From an uncultured Chlorobiaceae bacterium (GTDB lineage Bacteria > Bacteroidota > Chlorobiia > Chlorobiales > Chlorobiaceae), in contig CAILXE010000039.1 in assembly GCA_903838095.1 (NCBI GenBank), positions 1 through 7,887 on the forward strand: DNA of 7,887 bases, written 5' to 3'. Under the pieces are notes generated by a model, which was not told the origin of the DNA, searched no databases, and saw nothing but the letters and a program-made list of their open reading frames with translations. Both the position numbers and the translations under genes were made by a program. This document shows, piece by piece, positions 1 through 6,944 of this stretch. Each line of letters starts with the position of its first letter. Position 1 is the first letter of the stretch.

Positions 1-2
1 AA

Positions 3-98
3 TACAAAGATGCTGTTATCAGTGCGGCCAATCTCTGTGCGGTGAAACGTCATATCATGGAACCGCCGGAATTTGTTGTTAAAACAGTAACCCGGTAA
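3..98 (+). CDS. C-terminal end of a probable OsmC-family protein (partial)
   Basis: The window opens inside a reading frame that runs from base 3 to a TAA at 96-98. Its last 31 residues begin YKDAVISAANLCAVKRHI and end PPEFVVKTVTR. A helix that leads into a single Cys followed by a short strand with PPEF resembles the C-terminus of OsmC/Ohr-type proteins, where the second reactive cysteine sits in such a helix. OsmC-family proteins reduce organic hydroperoxides or act on related thiol chemistry in the cytoplasm. Only the tail is visible, so the family call is tentative, although the frame itself looks coding. The next gene starts 26 bases downstream on the same strand, so the two may be co-transcribed. 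Confidence 0.45.
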   Translation, partial: YKDAVISAANLCAVKRHIMEPPEFVVKTVTR

Positions 99-124
99 AT
101 AAACAGATTCCTGATGGGTAACGG

Positions 125-592
125 ATGAAAAAAATGAGAGCTGGCAGGCCTTTACACTGTCGCAGTATTCAGGATCTTCCTAAGGTAACCTGTTTCAAGC
201 CGGATGGAGTAAACTCTGAAGTGTTACAAAGTGTTCAGTTGACAATTGACGAGCTGGAAGCGATCAGGCTGGCGGACAAGGAGGGTTTGTACCAGGCGGA
301 TGCGGCAATGCAGATGAATGTATCCCGTCCTACCTTTGGTCGTATTCTCGAAACTGCCCGAAAAAAAGTGGCTGAAGCTCTTGTTGACGGGAAACAGCTT
401 TGTATTCAGGGGGGAGTGTTCAGAGCTGTTTGTGATAGTATTGCCTCGGATCGTCCCGATATATGCGTGTGTCCTGAATGTGGACTGGAGCTTCCGCATC
501 GTAAGGGTGAGCCATGCAGGGAAAATCTCTGTCCTTCTTGTGGCGCAGGGCTACACCGCAAGGGAGGGTGTCTTTCCGATCAGCAACACTGA
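125..592 (+). CDS. UPF0251/DUF134 family DNA-binding protein with Cys-rich tail
   Basis: This 155-residue protein matches the UPF0251 (DUF134) family over its first 100 residues. The family landmarks are VTCFKPDGV at 21-29, LTIDELEAIRLADKEGLYQ at 39-57 and the recognition-helix region VSRPTFGRILETARKKVAEAL at about 66-86. This part forms a helix-turn-helix like sigma-70 region 4, so the protein is probably a cytoplasmic DNA-binding regulator. Its target is unknown. The C-terminal 50 residues carry eight cysteines (103, 114, 116, 119, 131, 136, 139, 149) with two CPxCG knuckles at 116-120 and 136-140, which suggests a zinc ribbon or a metal/redox-sensing site. Relatives are often found near NifX/NafY-like metal-cofactor proteins, but none is visible here. 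The start could be Met1 (base 125) or Met4 (base 134), and neither has a strong ribosome-binding site. Confidence 0.9.
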   Translation: MKKMRAGRPLHCRSIQDLPKVTCFKPDGVNSEVLQSVQLTIDELEAIRLADKEGLYQADAAMQMNVSRPTFGRILETARKKVAEALVDGKQLCIQGGVFRAVCDSIASDRPDICVCPECGLELPHRKGEPCRENLCPSCGAGLHRKGGCLSDQQH

Positions 593-636
593 AGGTTAAA
601 TAATTTATACCACGTCCATTTTTATTTGTTGTCATC

Positions 637-1296
637 ATGTCTGAAATGTGGAACAGTCCCGATAAATTTAATCGGGAAGCATTGCTGTGGGATGAAAATC
701 CTCGACGCAGGTCGCTCGCGCTGGCCGTTGCGAAAGCAATAATAGCATCGGTAAATCCAGCCAAAACCATGCGTGCCATGGAATTTGGATGTGGTACTGG
801 CCTTGTCACTCTTGAAATTGCTCAATTGGTAAGGAGTGTGTCAGCAATTGATACCTCGTCGGAAATGCTTGCGGTGCTCAGTCAAAAAATTCAAAGTTCT
901 CAAAGAGCAAATATTGAGACAACCTGTGTTGATCTCTCTCAATCTCCGGACTTCATGACACAACATGCCAAACGCTTTGATCTGATTTACAGCAGCATGA
1001 CCTTGCATCATGTTGATGATACCGCAGGGTTTCTGAACAAAATATCGAATTTGCTTTCTCCAGGTGGTTTGATTGCGCTGGCGGATCTTGATCACGAAGA
1101 TGGCTCGTTTCATGATGACCCGCTTGAAAAGGTGCATCACGGGTTTGATCGAACAGTCCTTGCCATTCAACTGAAAGCAGCGGGTTTGGAGAACATCTTG
1201 TTTGAAACTATTTACACGCTTGAAAAAGTTAACAGTTCTGGTGTCAGTGCGTCATATCCGGTTTTTTTAGTGACAGCCACCAGAGCTATGTCTTGA
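637..1296 (+). CDS. Class I SAM-dependent methyltransferase
   Basis: This 219-residue protein has the Rossmann-fold signature of class I methyltransferases. Motif I is MEFGCGTG (residues 48-55). The acidic end of strand 2 is in AIDTSSEML (70-78). The motif around strand 4 is FDLIYSSMTLHHVDD (114-128), and SPGG (141-144) precedes strand 5. The opening FNREALLWDENPRRR (11-25) is typical of a subgroup of small-molecule methyltransferases. It would move a methyl group from S-adenosylmethionine to a substrate that cannot be told from sequence. The length is normal for a single-domain enzyme and no accessory domain is present. It begins 44 bases after the DUF134 gene on the same strand, so it may be in the same transcript. 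The ATG at 637 lacks a clear Shine-Dalgarno sequence, and Met4 at 646 is an alternative start. Confidence 0.88.
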   Translation: MSEMWNSPDKFNREALLWDENPRRRSLALAVAKAIIASVNPAKTMRAMEFGCGTGLVTLEIAQLVRSVSAIDTSSEMLAVLSQKIQSSQRANIETTCVDLSQSPDFMTQHAKRFDLIYSSMTLHHVDDTAGFLNKISNLLSPGGLIALADLDHEDGSFHDDPLEKVHHGFDRTVLAIQLKAAGLENILFETIYTLEKVNSSGVSASYPVFLVTATRAMS

Positions 1297-1382
1297 GCAG
1301 GTTTAATCACGACGGGATCTGTTCCCCCAGGTTATGGCTTGTAAACGAATCGATAAAATTTGAACTCATAGTCTGTAGAACT

Positions 1383-1401
1383 GCGGCGGGGCTGCTTTTT
1401 T
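1383..1401 (+). terminator. Probable intrinsic terminator after the methyltransferase
   Basis: GCGGC (1383-1387) and GCTGC (1391-1395) form a 5-bp stem that includes one G-U pair. The loop is GGG and a run of six T follows at 1396-1401. It lies about 85 bases after the methyltransferase stop and before the DUF2892 gene. The stem is short, so the call is moderate. Confidence 0.5.
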
Positions 1402-1485
1402 GGCTTGTTTGTTAATCTTCTTCTATAACCAGATACTCCGTTGCTTGCGGTGGGGAGCTTCATTCATCATTTAAATGCTTTGACA

Positions 1486-1689
1486 ATGAATATCGATCGC
1501 GTCGTCTTTGCTGTTGCCGGTTGTTTTGTGCTTTCAAGTGTTTTACTCTCGGTCTACCATAACCCGAACTGGCTCTGGTTTACCGGTTTTGTGGGAGCAA
1601 ACCTTTTTCAGGCTGCATTTACAGGGTTCTGCCCCCTTGCCAAAATTCTGAAGGCGGCAGGTCTTCAGCCCGGTGAAGCATTCAAATAG
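1486..1689 (+). CDS. DUF2892 (YgaP-type) small inner-membrane protein
   Basis: From the ATG at 1486 this encodes 67 residues with the DUF2892 pattern. It starts [12 protein letters not shown] and has two hydrophobic helices, about 6-25 and 29-48. The hallmark [11 protein letters not shown] motif is at 46-56, just after the second helix. This is the same module that forms the membrane part of E. coli YgaP, where it is fused to a rhodanese domain. Here it stands alone at the usual single-domain length, and a separate rhodanese gene lies 5.3 kb to the right. A role in sulfur or thiol chemistry at the membrane is an inference. The frame is open back to a TTG at 1441, but family alignment favours the ATG. 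Neither start has a well-placed ribosome-binding site. A probable terminator lies just upstream, so the gene may have its own promoter, which I could not locate. Confidence 0.82.
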   Translation: MNIDRVVFAVAGCFVLSSVLLSVYHNPNWLWFTGFVGANLFQAAFTGFCPLAKILKAAGLQPGEAFK

Positions 1690-1749
1690 TCTCACGGCAA
1701 GAGGTTATTTTTGTTGAACCATAGTCGGTGTTGGAGTACACCTTTCAGG

Positions 1750-1785
1750 AAAAAACATGGTGACCGCTTTTTCTCATCAAGCGGT
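1750..1785 (-). terminator. Candidate terminator hairpin for the glutamine amidotransferase gene
   Basis: Read on the - strand, ACCGCTT and AAGCGGT (bases 1785-1779 and 1769-1763) form a perfect 7-bp stem with a 9-base loop. A run of six T (1755-1750) begins 7 bases past the stem. It lies about 35 bases beyond the stop of the - strand amidotransferase gene. The gap between stem and T-run is longer than ideal, so this is a tentative call. Confidence 0.35.
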
Positions 1786-1906
1786 GATAGAGGAGCTTTG
1801 TGTACTGGCAGATAATTTTCTTCAGATAAACGAGGCGATGCCCAGAAAGTTTGTCATCAGTTTTTTTCCTGTTGCGGTGTATTCCTCACGGCAAGCCTCA
1901 AACTGA
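1757..1906 (+). CDS. Possible 49-residue ORF of unknown function
   Basis: An ATG at 1757 preceded by AGGA at 1747-1750 opens a 49-codon frame that ends with TGA at 1904-1906. The AGGA spacing is one of the better ribosome-binding arrangements in this window. The predicted peptide (MVTAFSHQAVIEELCVLADN..., later NEAMPRKF) has a plausible protein-like composition with a helical first half. Against it, the last 85 bases run antisense to the end of the glutamine amidotransferase gene. The start region also overlaps a hairpin that could be that gene's terminator. I recognise no family. It is listed because it is too short to be found by length alone. Confidence 0.2.
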   Translation: MVTAFSHQAVIEELCVLADNFLQINEAMPRKFVISFFPVAVYSSRQASN

Positions 1907-2538
1907 TCAATGAGTGTGTTATGGTTCATTCTTTTCAGATCACTGTCGATGGTCAACCACTCCAGAAACATTGAAGAGGTCATTTCAAAATGGCATTGCA
2001 GCCCATAGGCGTTTGTTCCCACTTTCACTGCCTGATTCCGGCAGAGATGGCCTGAAGCAAGGAGTTCCATGCCGGAAGGAGCAAGTTCTACAGTTTCTCC
2101 ATGAAGCTGAAAGACGGTGAGCTTGTTTGTCAGTCCGGCAAAAAGAGGATCTTGTCGCCCGGCTGCGGTCAGTTCAATACCATACGGACTCCCTGTGTTG
2201 TCCGTAAATCCAACCTCTTTAACAGGGCATTTTATGACTTTTCCTCCTCCAGCTTTGACAAGCGCCTGCAAGCCGAGGCAAATTCCGAGGAAAGGAATGT
2301 TTTCGTTCAATGCGGTGTTTATTTGCTGAAGCTGAAGTTGCATGGCAGGTGTTTCATCGTTCGCGCTCTGGGGCCCCCCAAGCACAATGACAGCCTGATA
2401 ATCGCGTGGGTCAGGAAATGTTCCTTCCTGTGAAAGATCCTCAATTCGCGAGGCAATACCTTCATGCTGAAGCAGCTCCTCAAGAAGTCCCGGCCCTTCA
2501 TGTGTGATATTTTTTACAATCAGCAGTGGTTTATGCAT
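1822..2538 (-). CDS. Type 1 glutamine amidotransferase (GMP-synthase-like GATase domain)
   Basis: From the ATG at 2538 the protein has 238 residues and is a single class I glutamine amidotransferase domain. The nucleophile elbow is GICLGLQ with Cys87. The other triad members are His183 and Glu185 in GLQCHFE. An early VLGGPQSA motif (52-59) is typical of GMP-synthase-like stand-alone GATases. Such proteins hydrolyse glutamine to release ammonia, or act on related gamma-glutamyl or amide substrates. No synthetase partner is encoded nearby, so the acceptor is unknown. The frame extends upstream to a TTG at 2598, but MHKPLLIVKN is where the family fold starts, and the predicted promoter lies between the two starts. 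The gene is divergent from the unknown gene at 2749 and appears monocistronic. Confidence 0.88.
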   Translation of the reverse strand: MHKPLLIVKNITHEGPGLLEELLQHEGIASRIEDLSQEGTFPDPRDYQAVIVLGGPQSANDETPAMQLQLQQINTALNENIPFLGICLGLQALVKAGGGKVIKCPVKEVGFTDNTGSPYGIELTAAGRQDPLFAGLTNKLTVFQLHGETVELAPSGMELLASGHLCRNQAVKVGTNAYGLQCHFEMTSSMFLEWLTIDSDLKRMNHNTLIDQFEACREEYTATGKKLMTNFLGIASFI

Positions 2539-2558
2539 AAGAAAAAAATGTTTCAAAG

Positions 2559-2567
2559 AGTATAGCA
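2559..2567 (-). promoter_or_regulatory. Extended -10 promoter for the glutamine amidotransferase gene
   Basis: On the - strand, TGCTATACT (2567 to 2559) is an extended -10 element: TGn followed by a 5-of-6 match to TATAAT. No good -35 sequence sits at the right distance, as is common for extended -10 promoters. Transcription would start near 2552, leaving a leader of about 14 bases before the ATG at 2538. This supports the ATG over the upstream TTG as the start. Confidence 0.45.
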
Positions 2568-2569
2568 AA

Positions 2570-2600
2570 TTTTGCAGGGTTGCAGGAGGACTCTGCAAAA
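2570..2600. promoter_or_regulatory. 8-bp inverted repeat across the -35 zone, possible operator
   Basis: TTTTGCAG (2570-2577) and CTGCAAAA (2593-2600) are perfect inverted repeats with 15 bases between them. Relative to the predicted start near 2552 of the - strand gene, they span roughly -18 to -48, where a dimeric regulator would contact DNA. The arms could also fold as a hairpin, but the placement upstream of the -10 favours a protein-binding site. The binding protein is unknown. Confidence 0.35.
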
Positions 2601-2628
2601 GTTTTTAGAAAAGCATCTTTTTCCATAA

Positions 2629-2671
2629 AATGACAAGAAAGAGGGTATGTTTCTCCTGAAAAAATGTCATT
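2629..2671. repeat. 7-bp inverted repeat in the divergent intergenic region
   Basis: AATGACA (2629-2635) and TGTCATT (2665-2671) are perfect inverted repeats separated by 29 bases. They lie between the divergent amidotransferase and unknown genes. They may mark a regulatory site for either, but a chance match of this length is possible. Confidence 0.2.
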
Positions 2672-2748
2672 ATAGAACAACCTGAAGCATTTATAGAGAA
2701 AACAAAGTGGAATAATCCTTCTCTTTTCAACGATAACGTGTGAATCTG

Positions 2749-3051
2749 ATGTCACAAGAACAGCAACAGATAAAGGAACTGAAAAAAGCGCTGTATCTGC
2801 CAGTCATTTCAGAGATTGTTGAGGGTTGGGCCATTGGAAAACCACCGCTTGCATCAACAGGAAAGCCGAGCGGGTATTACCGTCTCTCAAACTATCTGCT
2901 TGAATACCTTCTTGGCGAAGGGTCGTTTCCAAGGGGCATTCATGCCATGCCGGAAGGGCTGGATCGCCATAACAATATTGAACCATCGTTTCCGGTAGAT
3001 TTCGATCAGATCATCGGAGAGAGGACTTTGCCAGAGCTTGTCGGTCAGTGA
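2749..3051 (+). CDS. Hypothetical protein, 100 residues, upstream of the patatin gene
   Basis: I do not recognise this family. From the ATG at 2749 the product has 100 residues, no signal peptide and no membrane segment, so it should be cytoplasmic. It begins with a charged, Gln-rich helix (MSQEQQQIKELKKAL). A conserved-looking core follows, with GKPSGYYRLSNYLLEYLLGEG at about 38-58 and then FPRGIHAMPEGLDRHNN at 60-76. The balanced composition and the well-formed ORF with few alternatives argue that it is coding. A GTG at 2740 adds three residues, and neither start has a good ribosome-binding site. The patatin-related gene starts 78 bases after its stop on the same strand, so a shared transcript is possible but not shown. 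Confidence 0.55.
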   Translation: MSQEQQQIKELKKALYLPVISEIVEGWAIGKPPLASTGKPSGYYRLSNYLLEYLLGEGSFPRGIHAMPEGLDRHNNIEPSFPVDFDQIIGERTLPELVGQ

Positions 3052-3129
3052 CCGTTCTTTATGTTTGAGCGATAATGACGAAGGCTCTCCCTGGATATCT
3101 ATTTTTTTAACTCCTGAATTTCACGAATT

Positions 3130-6100
3130 ATGAACGATCCGGTTTCATGCTCTTCCACAGACAGCAATAAAGAAATTACCAAAGAGATTCGTTTTGCTGT
3201 TGTGATGTATGGCGGCATCTCGCTGGCCATTTATATGAATGGTATTGCTCAGGAGCTGCTTGGTATGGTCAAGGCGACAGCCCCGAATGCCGGTAAAGAG
3301 GTCGCCAGTCAGACATCACGAACAGAACAGCAAGCAATGTCTGGCAAGCAGGAGACATCTTCCGTGTACAGAAAAATTGCGGACTATCTGTCGAATGAAA
3401 CTTCCTCCGCATTCAGGCATAAGTTTGTCGTTGATATTATCTCCGGGACTTCTGCAGGTGGAATAAACGGTGTTTTTCTTGCCAAAAGTCTTGTTCGGGG
3501 GCTTGATAATCTGGATGCTCTTGAAAATATCTGGCTTGACGAAGGGGATATCGATAAACTGCTCAACGATTCGAATTCACAACCCCACCTTTTTCCATCA
3601 AAAGAGCCGAAAACATCCCTGTTTAACAGCCAGAGAATGTTTGCAAAATTGTTCGAAGCATTCACGAAAATGGAGGACAAGGGAACAGATTTTCCCCATA
3701 TCGAATCAATGGATCTCTTTGTTACGGCAACCGATCTGCGTGGCATTCAGGTACCCCTTGCATTAAGTGGCGGAACAGCTTATGAGCATATTTACAAGCA
3801 TGTCTTCCCGTTCAGGTATCGTGAAAAATCATCCAGTTGGGAAAAAACGCCAAATCATTTTACCAAAGAGTTCGATCCCATGCTGGCTTTTGCCTCACGC
3901 TGTACCTCCTCTATTCCTCCAGCTTTTGAACCGGTAAAGATCCATGAAACCCTGAAATCCGTTAAAAGTGACTGGAAAACTCTCTTTTTCAAAAAATACG
4001 AAAATATCGACCCCGGGGCTGGAGCCGAACAGGGTGTCCCAGAGCTTGAGGAGAGAGAGTTTTCTGATGGCGGATACCTCGACAACAAACCGTTTGGTCA
4101 TGCCATTAACGCTATTCATGCACGCCAGGCTTCCTGCCCGATTGAACGAAAGCTTCTTTTTATTGATCCATCTCCCGAAATGAAAGATGGCCAGGAAACC
4201 AATAAAGAGATTTCATTTGTAAAAAACGGTTTGCTGGCGTTCTCCATGCCGAGATATGAAACAATCAGGGAGGAACTGAATTCTTTAAAGCAAAGAAATG
4301 ACTGGATAAAAAAAGTTCAACATATTCTTGATGAAAAGATGTTTGATCAGAATAAGGATGAGCTTGAAAAACATATCAAAAATGAGTTTAAAAATTATGC
4401 CTTAAAGAGTTCAGCAGACAACAGGGAAGAGCTTTCAAAAAATCTTTTTTCTTTTGTGTGGGATGAAAAATATGAAACGATAAAAGAGTTCTGGCGATAT
4501 ATTGCCAACCCGAAAAATGAAAAGAGAGAAGAAAAGAAAGATTTTAACAGTATGCTCAATGAGCTGGGAGGAGCATATACCGCATATCATTATACCAGAT
4601 TAAATCTGTTGACTGATCAGTTAGCCTTGATGATTGCCAAGGCAAGTATGGTTGATGAGGATTTCGATATTTTCAACAATGTTCGTGAGTATGTCAAGCT
4701 GTGGAGAATAGATTATTGCACTTCTTTTATGAGCAGTAATCCAAAATCCACCATGATGATGGCGGAAAAGAATTTCTTTAGAGAGTTTGATCTCGATTTC
4801 AGAATACGCAGGTTAAGCTTTTTCCGAAAAAATCTTGAAAAAGCAATATCAGAACAAAAAATTGTTTATCTCTGTTTCGATAAAAATAATCAAACTGATT
4901 ATGCTACTGAATTTGATTGGAACGACAATTTTATTCGTTCAATCAGGATATTTTATGATGATATTGTTAAAGATAATCTGAAGTCGTACTATATTCTCAA
5001 AGAGAGGCTTCTTGCTTCTGGAGATGAGAATTATCTTTTTTCGGAATGGTCACTTTTATCAGGAGATTTTTCAAAAGAAAAGATAAAAAGTTTTTTTGCA
5101 CAGGAATATAAGCATGACAGTGAATCCGGAATTGCCTTCAAGAGGCTCATGGAGCGTCTGGGGACTTTTATCAAGGATGGAAACAATGTTCTTCACCACG
5201 CGACCCTTAAGGCCAGTGAATCAATAGCTTTGGCAATCAGCAAGCTCAGCCTTGATTATCCTGAAATAGCCGGACGGTTACGCTTGATGTATGACTATGG
5301 TTACGATCTTTATGATGCAACGACGTTTCAGCTTTTTGCTGGCAATGATTACGGTGAAGGCAACGTTGTTGATATTTACAGGATAAGTTCTGCGGATGCC
5401 ACCACTCTCTGGAATGAAGCCGAAACACAAAAACCAAAACTTGCCGGAATTGCGCTTGGAGGATTTGGAGGCTTTCTCGACAGGAAGTGGCGTCGAAATG
5501 ATATCATGTGGGGCAGGCTGGATGCGGCTGAAATAATTATCAACGCCCTGCTTCCTGATTTGCTTGTTGAAAAAGAGAAACAGCTATCGAGTGGAGAAGA
5601 GCGCGAGAAGCTTGTCCGTACTGAAGAGAGAAAGAAAAAGAGACAAGAATTGATTACTGAAGTTCAGGAAATCATTATCACAGAAACCCTGGATGAGTGG
5701 ATTGCTGAACTTGAATCGCCGAAATTTTCTTCACAGAAAGATCAGGATCAATGCAAAACTCTTTATAAGATCAAAACAAGCATGACCACCTCATCAAAAG
5801 GTGTGGGGAGCGGGGAGCCACTATGGAAAAAAACGTTTCAGGAAAACTATGATGTGGAGAGGGAGCTTGAACCTGAGCAGGGGTTAAGGCGTCTTGGACG
5901 AGGAGCAGGGGTTCTGTCGTCTATGGTGGAACGGCTCGATTCTGGCAAAGGGATGCTCAATAAAGTTGGTGGTTACCTGAAAACACTGAACTGGATTTTG
6001 CTTGGTATGCTTGATTTTTCAACACCAAAAACCATCCTGGGAGCCCTGTCAGGATACTGGTTGCAGCTCTTTATGCTGGCTTCAATAGCGATGATCGGAT

Positions 6101-6381
6101 TAGGCTTTTTCTTCAATATTGAGAATGTCACTTTCTTTGGCGGCGCTTTGCTGGCTATTGACATTGTGGTGTTGGTGGTCAGGAGACTTCTTGAAACTCA
6201 TATTCATAAAGTTACTGGCAATCCACGGCTTGAGTGGGTTTTGCGTCTTCTGCTCGTTCTTCTGTTATTAGTCATCTTGTTGGGGCTGATTCCTTTTTAT
6301 AACATTTTCATGCATCATTGGAGCGGGTTTGTCTCCAAATTGTGGAATGCTTACAAGGAGGGAATTCTATTTTTCCAGTAA
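3130..6381 (+). CDS. Patatin-related protein with DUF3376-type region and C-terminal membrane helices
   Basis: This 1083-residue protein is a large patatin-like lipid acyl hydrolase of the bacterial TIGR03607-type group. The start region EIRFAVVMYGGISLAIYMNGI (19-39) carries the glycine-rich oxyanion loop. The nucleophile elbow GTSAGG gives Ser108, and the DGG motif at 313-315 gives Asp313, so both dyad residues are intact. The conserved second half shows YDYGYDLYDA (721-730), LAGIALGGFGGFLDRKWRRND (771-791) and MWGRLDAAE (793-801). A highly charged, probably helical or coiled-coil stretch follows at 812-850. Three hydrophobic segments near 974-994, 1001-1020 and 1036-1059 should anchor the C-terminus in the membrane. 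The middle (about 375-665) is Lys/Asn/Glu-rich and encoded by AT-rich DNA. It probably cleaves acyl chains from membrane lipids, but the substrate is unknown. The ATG at 3130 has no obvious ribosome-binding site. Confidence 0.88.
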   Translation: MNDPVSCSSTDSNKEITKEIRFAVVMYGGISLAIYMNGIAQELLGMVKATAPNAGKEVASQTSRTEQQAMSGKQETSSVYRKIADYLSNETSSAFRHKFVVDIISGTSAGGINGVFLAKSLVRGLDNLDALENIWLDEGDIDKLLNDSNSQPHLFPSKEPKTSLFNSQRMFAKLFEAFTKMEDKGTDFPHIESMDLFVTATDLRGIQVPLALSGGTAYEHIYKHVFPFRYREKSSSWEKTPNHFTKEFDPMLAFASRCTSSIPPAFEPVKIHETLKSVKSDWKTLFFKKYENIDPGAGAEQGVPELEEREFSDGGYLDNKPFGHAINAIHARQASCPIERKLLFIDPSPEMKDGQETNKEISFVKNGLLAFSMPRYETIREELNSLKQRNDWIKKVQHILDEKMFDQNKDELEKHIKNEFKNYALKSSADNREELSKNLFSFVWDEKYETIKEFWRYIANPKNEKREEKKDFNSMLNELGGAYTAYHYTRLNLLTDQLALMIAKASMVDEDFDIFNNVREYVKLWRIDYCTSFMSSNPKSTMMMAEKNFFREFDLDFRIRRLSFFRKNLEKAISEQKIVYLCFDKNNQTDYATEFDWNDNFIRSIRIFYDDIVKDNLKSYYILKERLLASGDENYLFSEWSLLSGDFSKEKIKSFFAQEYKHDSESGIAFKRLMERLGTFIKDGNNVLHHATLKASESIALAISKLSLDYPEIAGRLRLMYDYGYDLYDATTFQLFAGNDYGEGNVVDIYRISSADATTLWNEAETQKPKLAGIALGGFGGFLDRKWRRNDIMWGRLDAAEIIINALLPDLLVEKEKQLSSGEEREKLVRTEERKKKRQELITEVQEIIITETLDEWIAELESPKFSSQKDQDQCKTLYKIKTSMTTSSKGVGSGEPLWKKTFQENYDVERELEPEQGLRRLGRGAGVLSSMVERLDSGKGMLNKVGGYLKTLNWILLGMLDFSTPKTILGALSGYWLQLFMLASIAMIGLGFFFNIENVTFFGGALLAIDIVVLVVRRLLETHIHKVTGNPRLEWVLRLLLVLLLLVILLGLIPFYNIFMHHWSGFVSKLWNAYKEGILFFQ

Positions 6382-6487
6382 ATACAAAAGAGCCGGTATA
6401 GTTATACTTGATGAATCGCATGTGATTATTGGTATCTCGCTGTTGGTTCTATTCATGATGGTTTAAATTTCTGCGGAAAAAAGTACA

Positions 6488-6934
6488 ATGAAAACTTTTC
6501 AGCATGAGATCATCATTAACGCACCGGCGGAAAAGGTTTGGGCTGTTTTGGCAGCATTTGCTTTTTATCCAGACTGGAACCCATTTATCCGTTCGATCAT
6601 TGGTAAAGTTTCAGCAGGTGAACGGTTAACATTGACGGCCAAGCTTGATGGTTTGCCCTGGATTTTTTTTAAGGCCACGCTCATGCGATGCGAACCACCA
6701 CTGACGCTTGGATGGCAGGCCATATTCATCAAAGGGATATTTGAAGCTTTTCACTCTTTTGCGATTGAAGTGGTGGATCCTGGTCAATGCCGATTTATTC
6801 ATGCAGAAACGTTCAGTGGAATACTGAGTTTACCTGTTCTTTTTCTGCTTGAAAAGAGGTTCAGAAAGGGATATCTGGCGATGAATGAGGCTTTGAAAAC
6901 GCGGGTTGAAGCTGATCTCAACATGATTGTATAA
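6488..6934 (+). CDS. SRPBCC (START/polyketide-cyclase-like) family protein
   Basis: This 148-residue protein has the layout of a single SRPBCC domain, a helix-grip fold with a deep hydrophobic pocket. The signs are the N-terminal strand and helix HEIIINAPAEKVWAVLAAF (6-24), YPDWNPFI (27-34), IFEAFHSFAIEVV (84-96), FIHAETFSGIL (103-113) and a long C-terminal helix with GYLAMNEALK (128-137). Family members bind or transform small hydrophobic ligands, and the ligand here cannot be deduced. There is no signal peptide. The length is normal. It follows the patatin gene by 106 bases on the same strand. The ATG at 6488 is preceded by a weak purine-rich CGGA about ten bases upstream. A strong hairpin follows the stop. 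Confidence 0.85.
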   Translation: MKTFQHEIIINAPAEKVWAVLAAFAFYPDWNPFIRSIIGKVSAGERLTLTAKLDGLPWIFFKATLMRCEPPLTLGWQAIFIKGIFEAFHSFAIEVVDPGQCRFIHAETFSGILSLPVLFLLEKRFRKGYLAMNEALKTRVEADLNMIV

Positions 6935-6944
6935 GCCCTCTTCT

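Noticed and set aside
420..809. 129-codon - strand frame across the DUF134 and methyltransferase genes
   Set aside because: It is antisense to two genes with strong family signatures and has no motif of its own.
2101..2433. 110-codon + strand frame across the amidotransferase gene
   Set aside because: It is antisense to the catalytic Cys region of a well-supported enzyme and has no family resemblance.
3052..3129. Possible promoter in front of the patatin gene
   Set aside because: A GATAAT-like hexamer is present but no matching -35 is found, so there is not enough to call it.
3384..3746. 120-codon - strand frame inside the patatin gene
   Set aside because: It lies opposite the catalytic region of a clear patatin domain, with a Ser-rich composition typical of antisense translation.
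6385..6465. Short hydrophobic frame after the patatin stop (ending ...ISLLVLFMMV)
   Set aside because: There is no proper start codon or ribosome-binding site. It could suggest a frameshifted patatin tail, but the annotated C-terminus already ends sensibly after its third helix.
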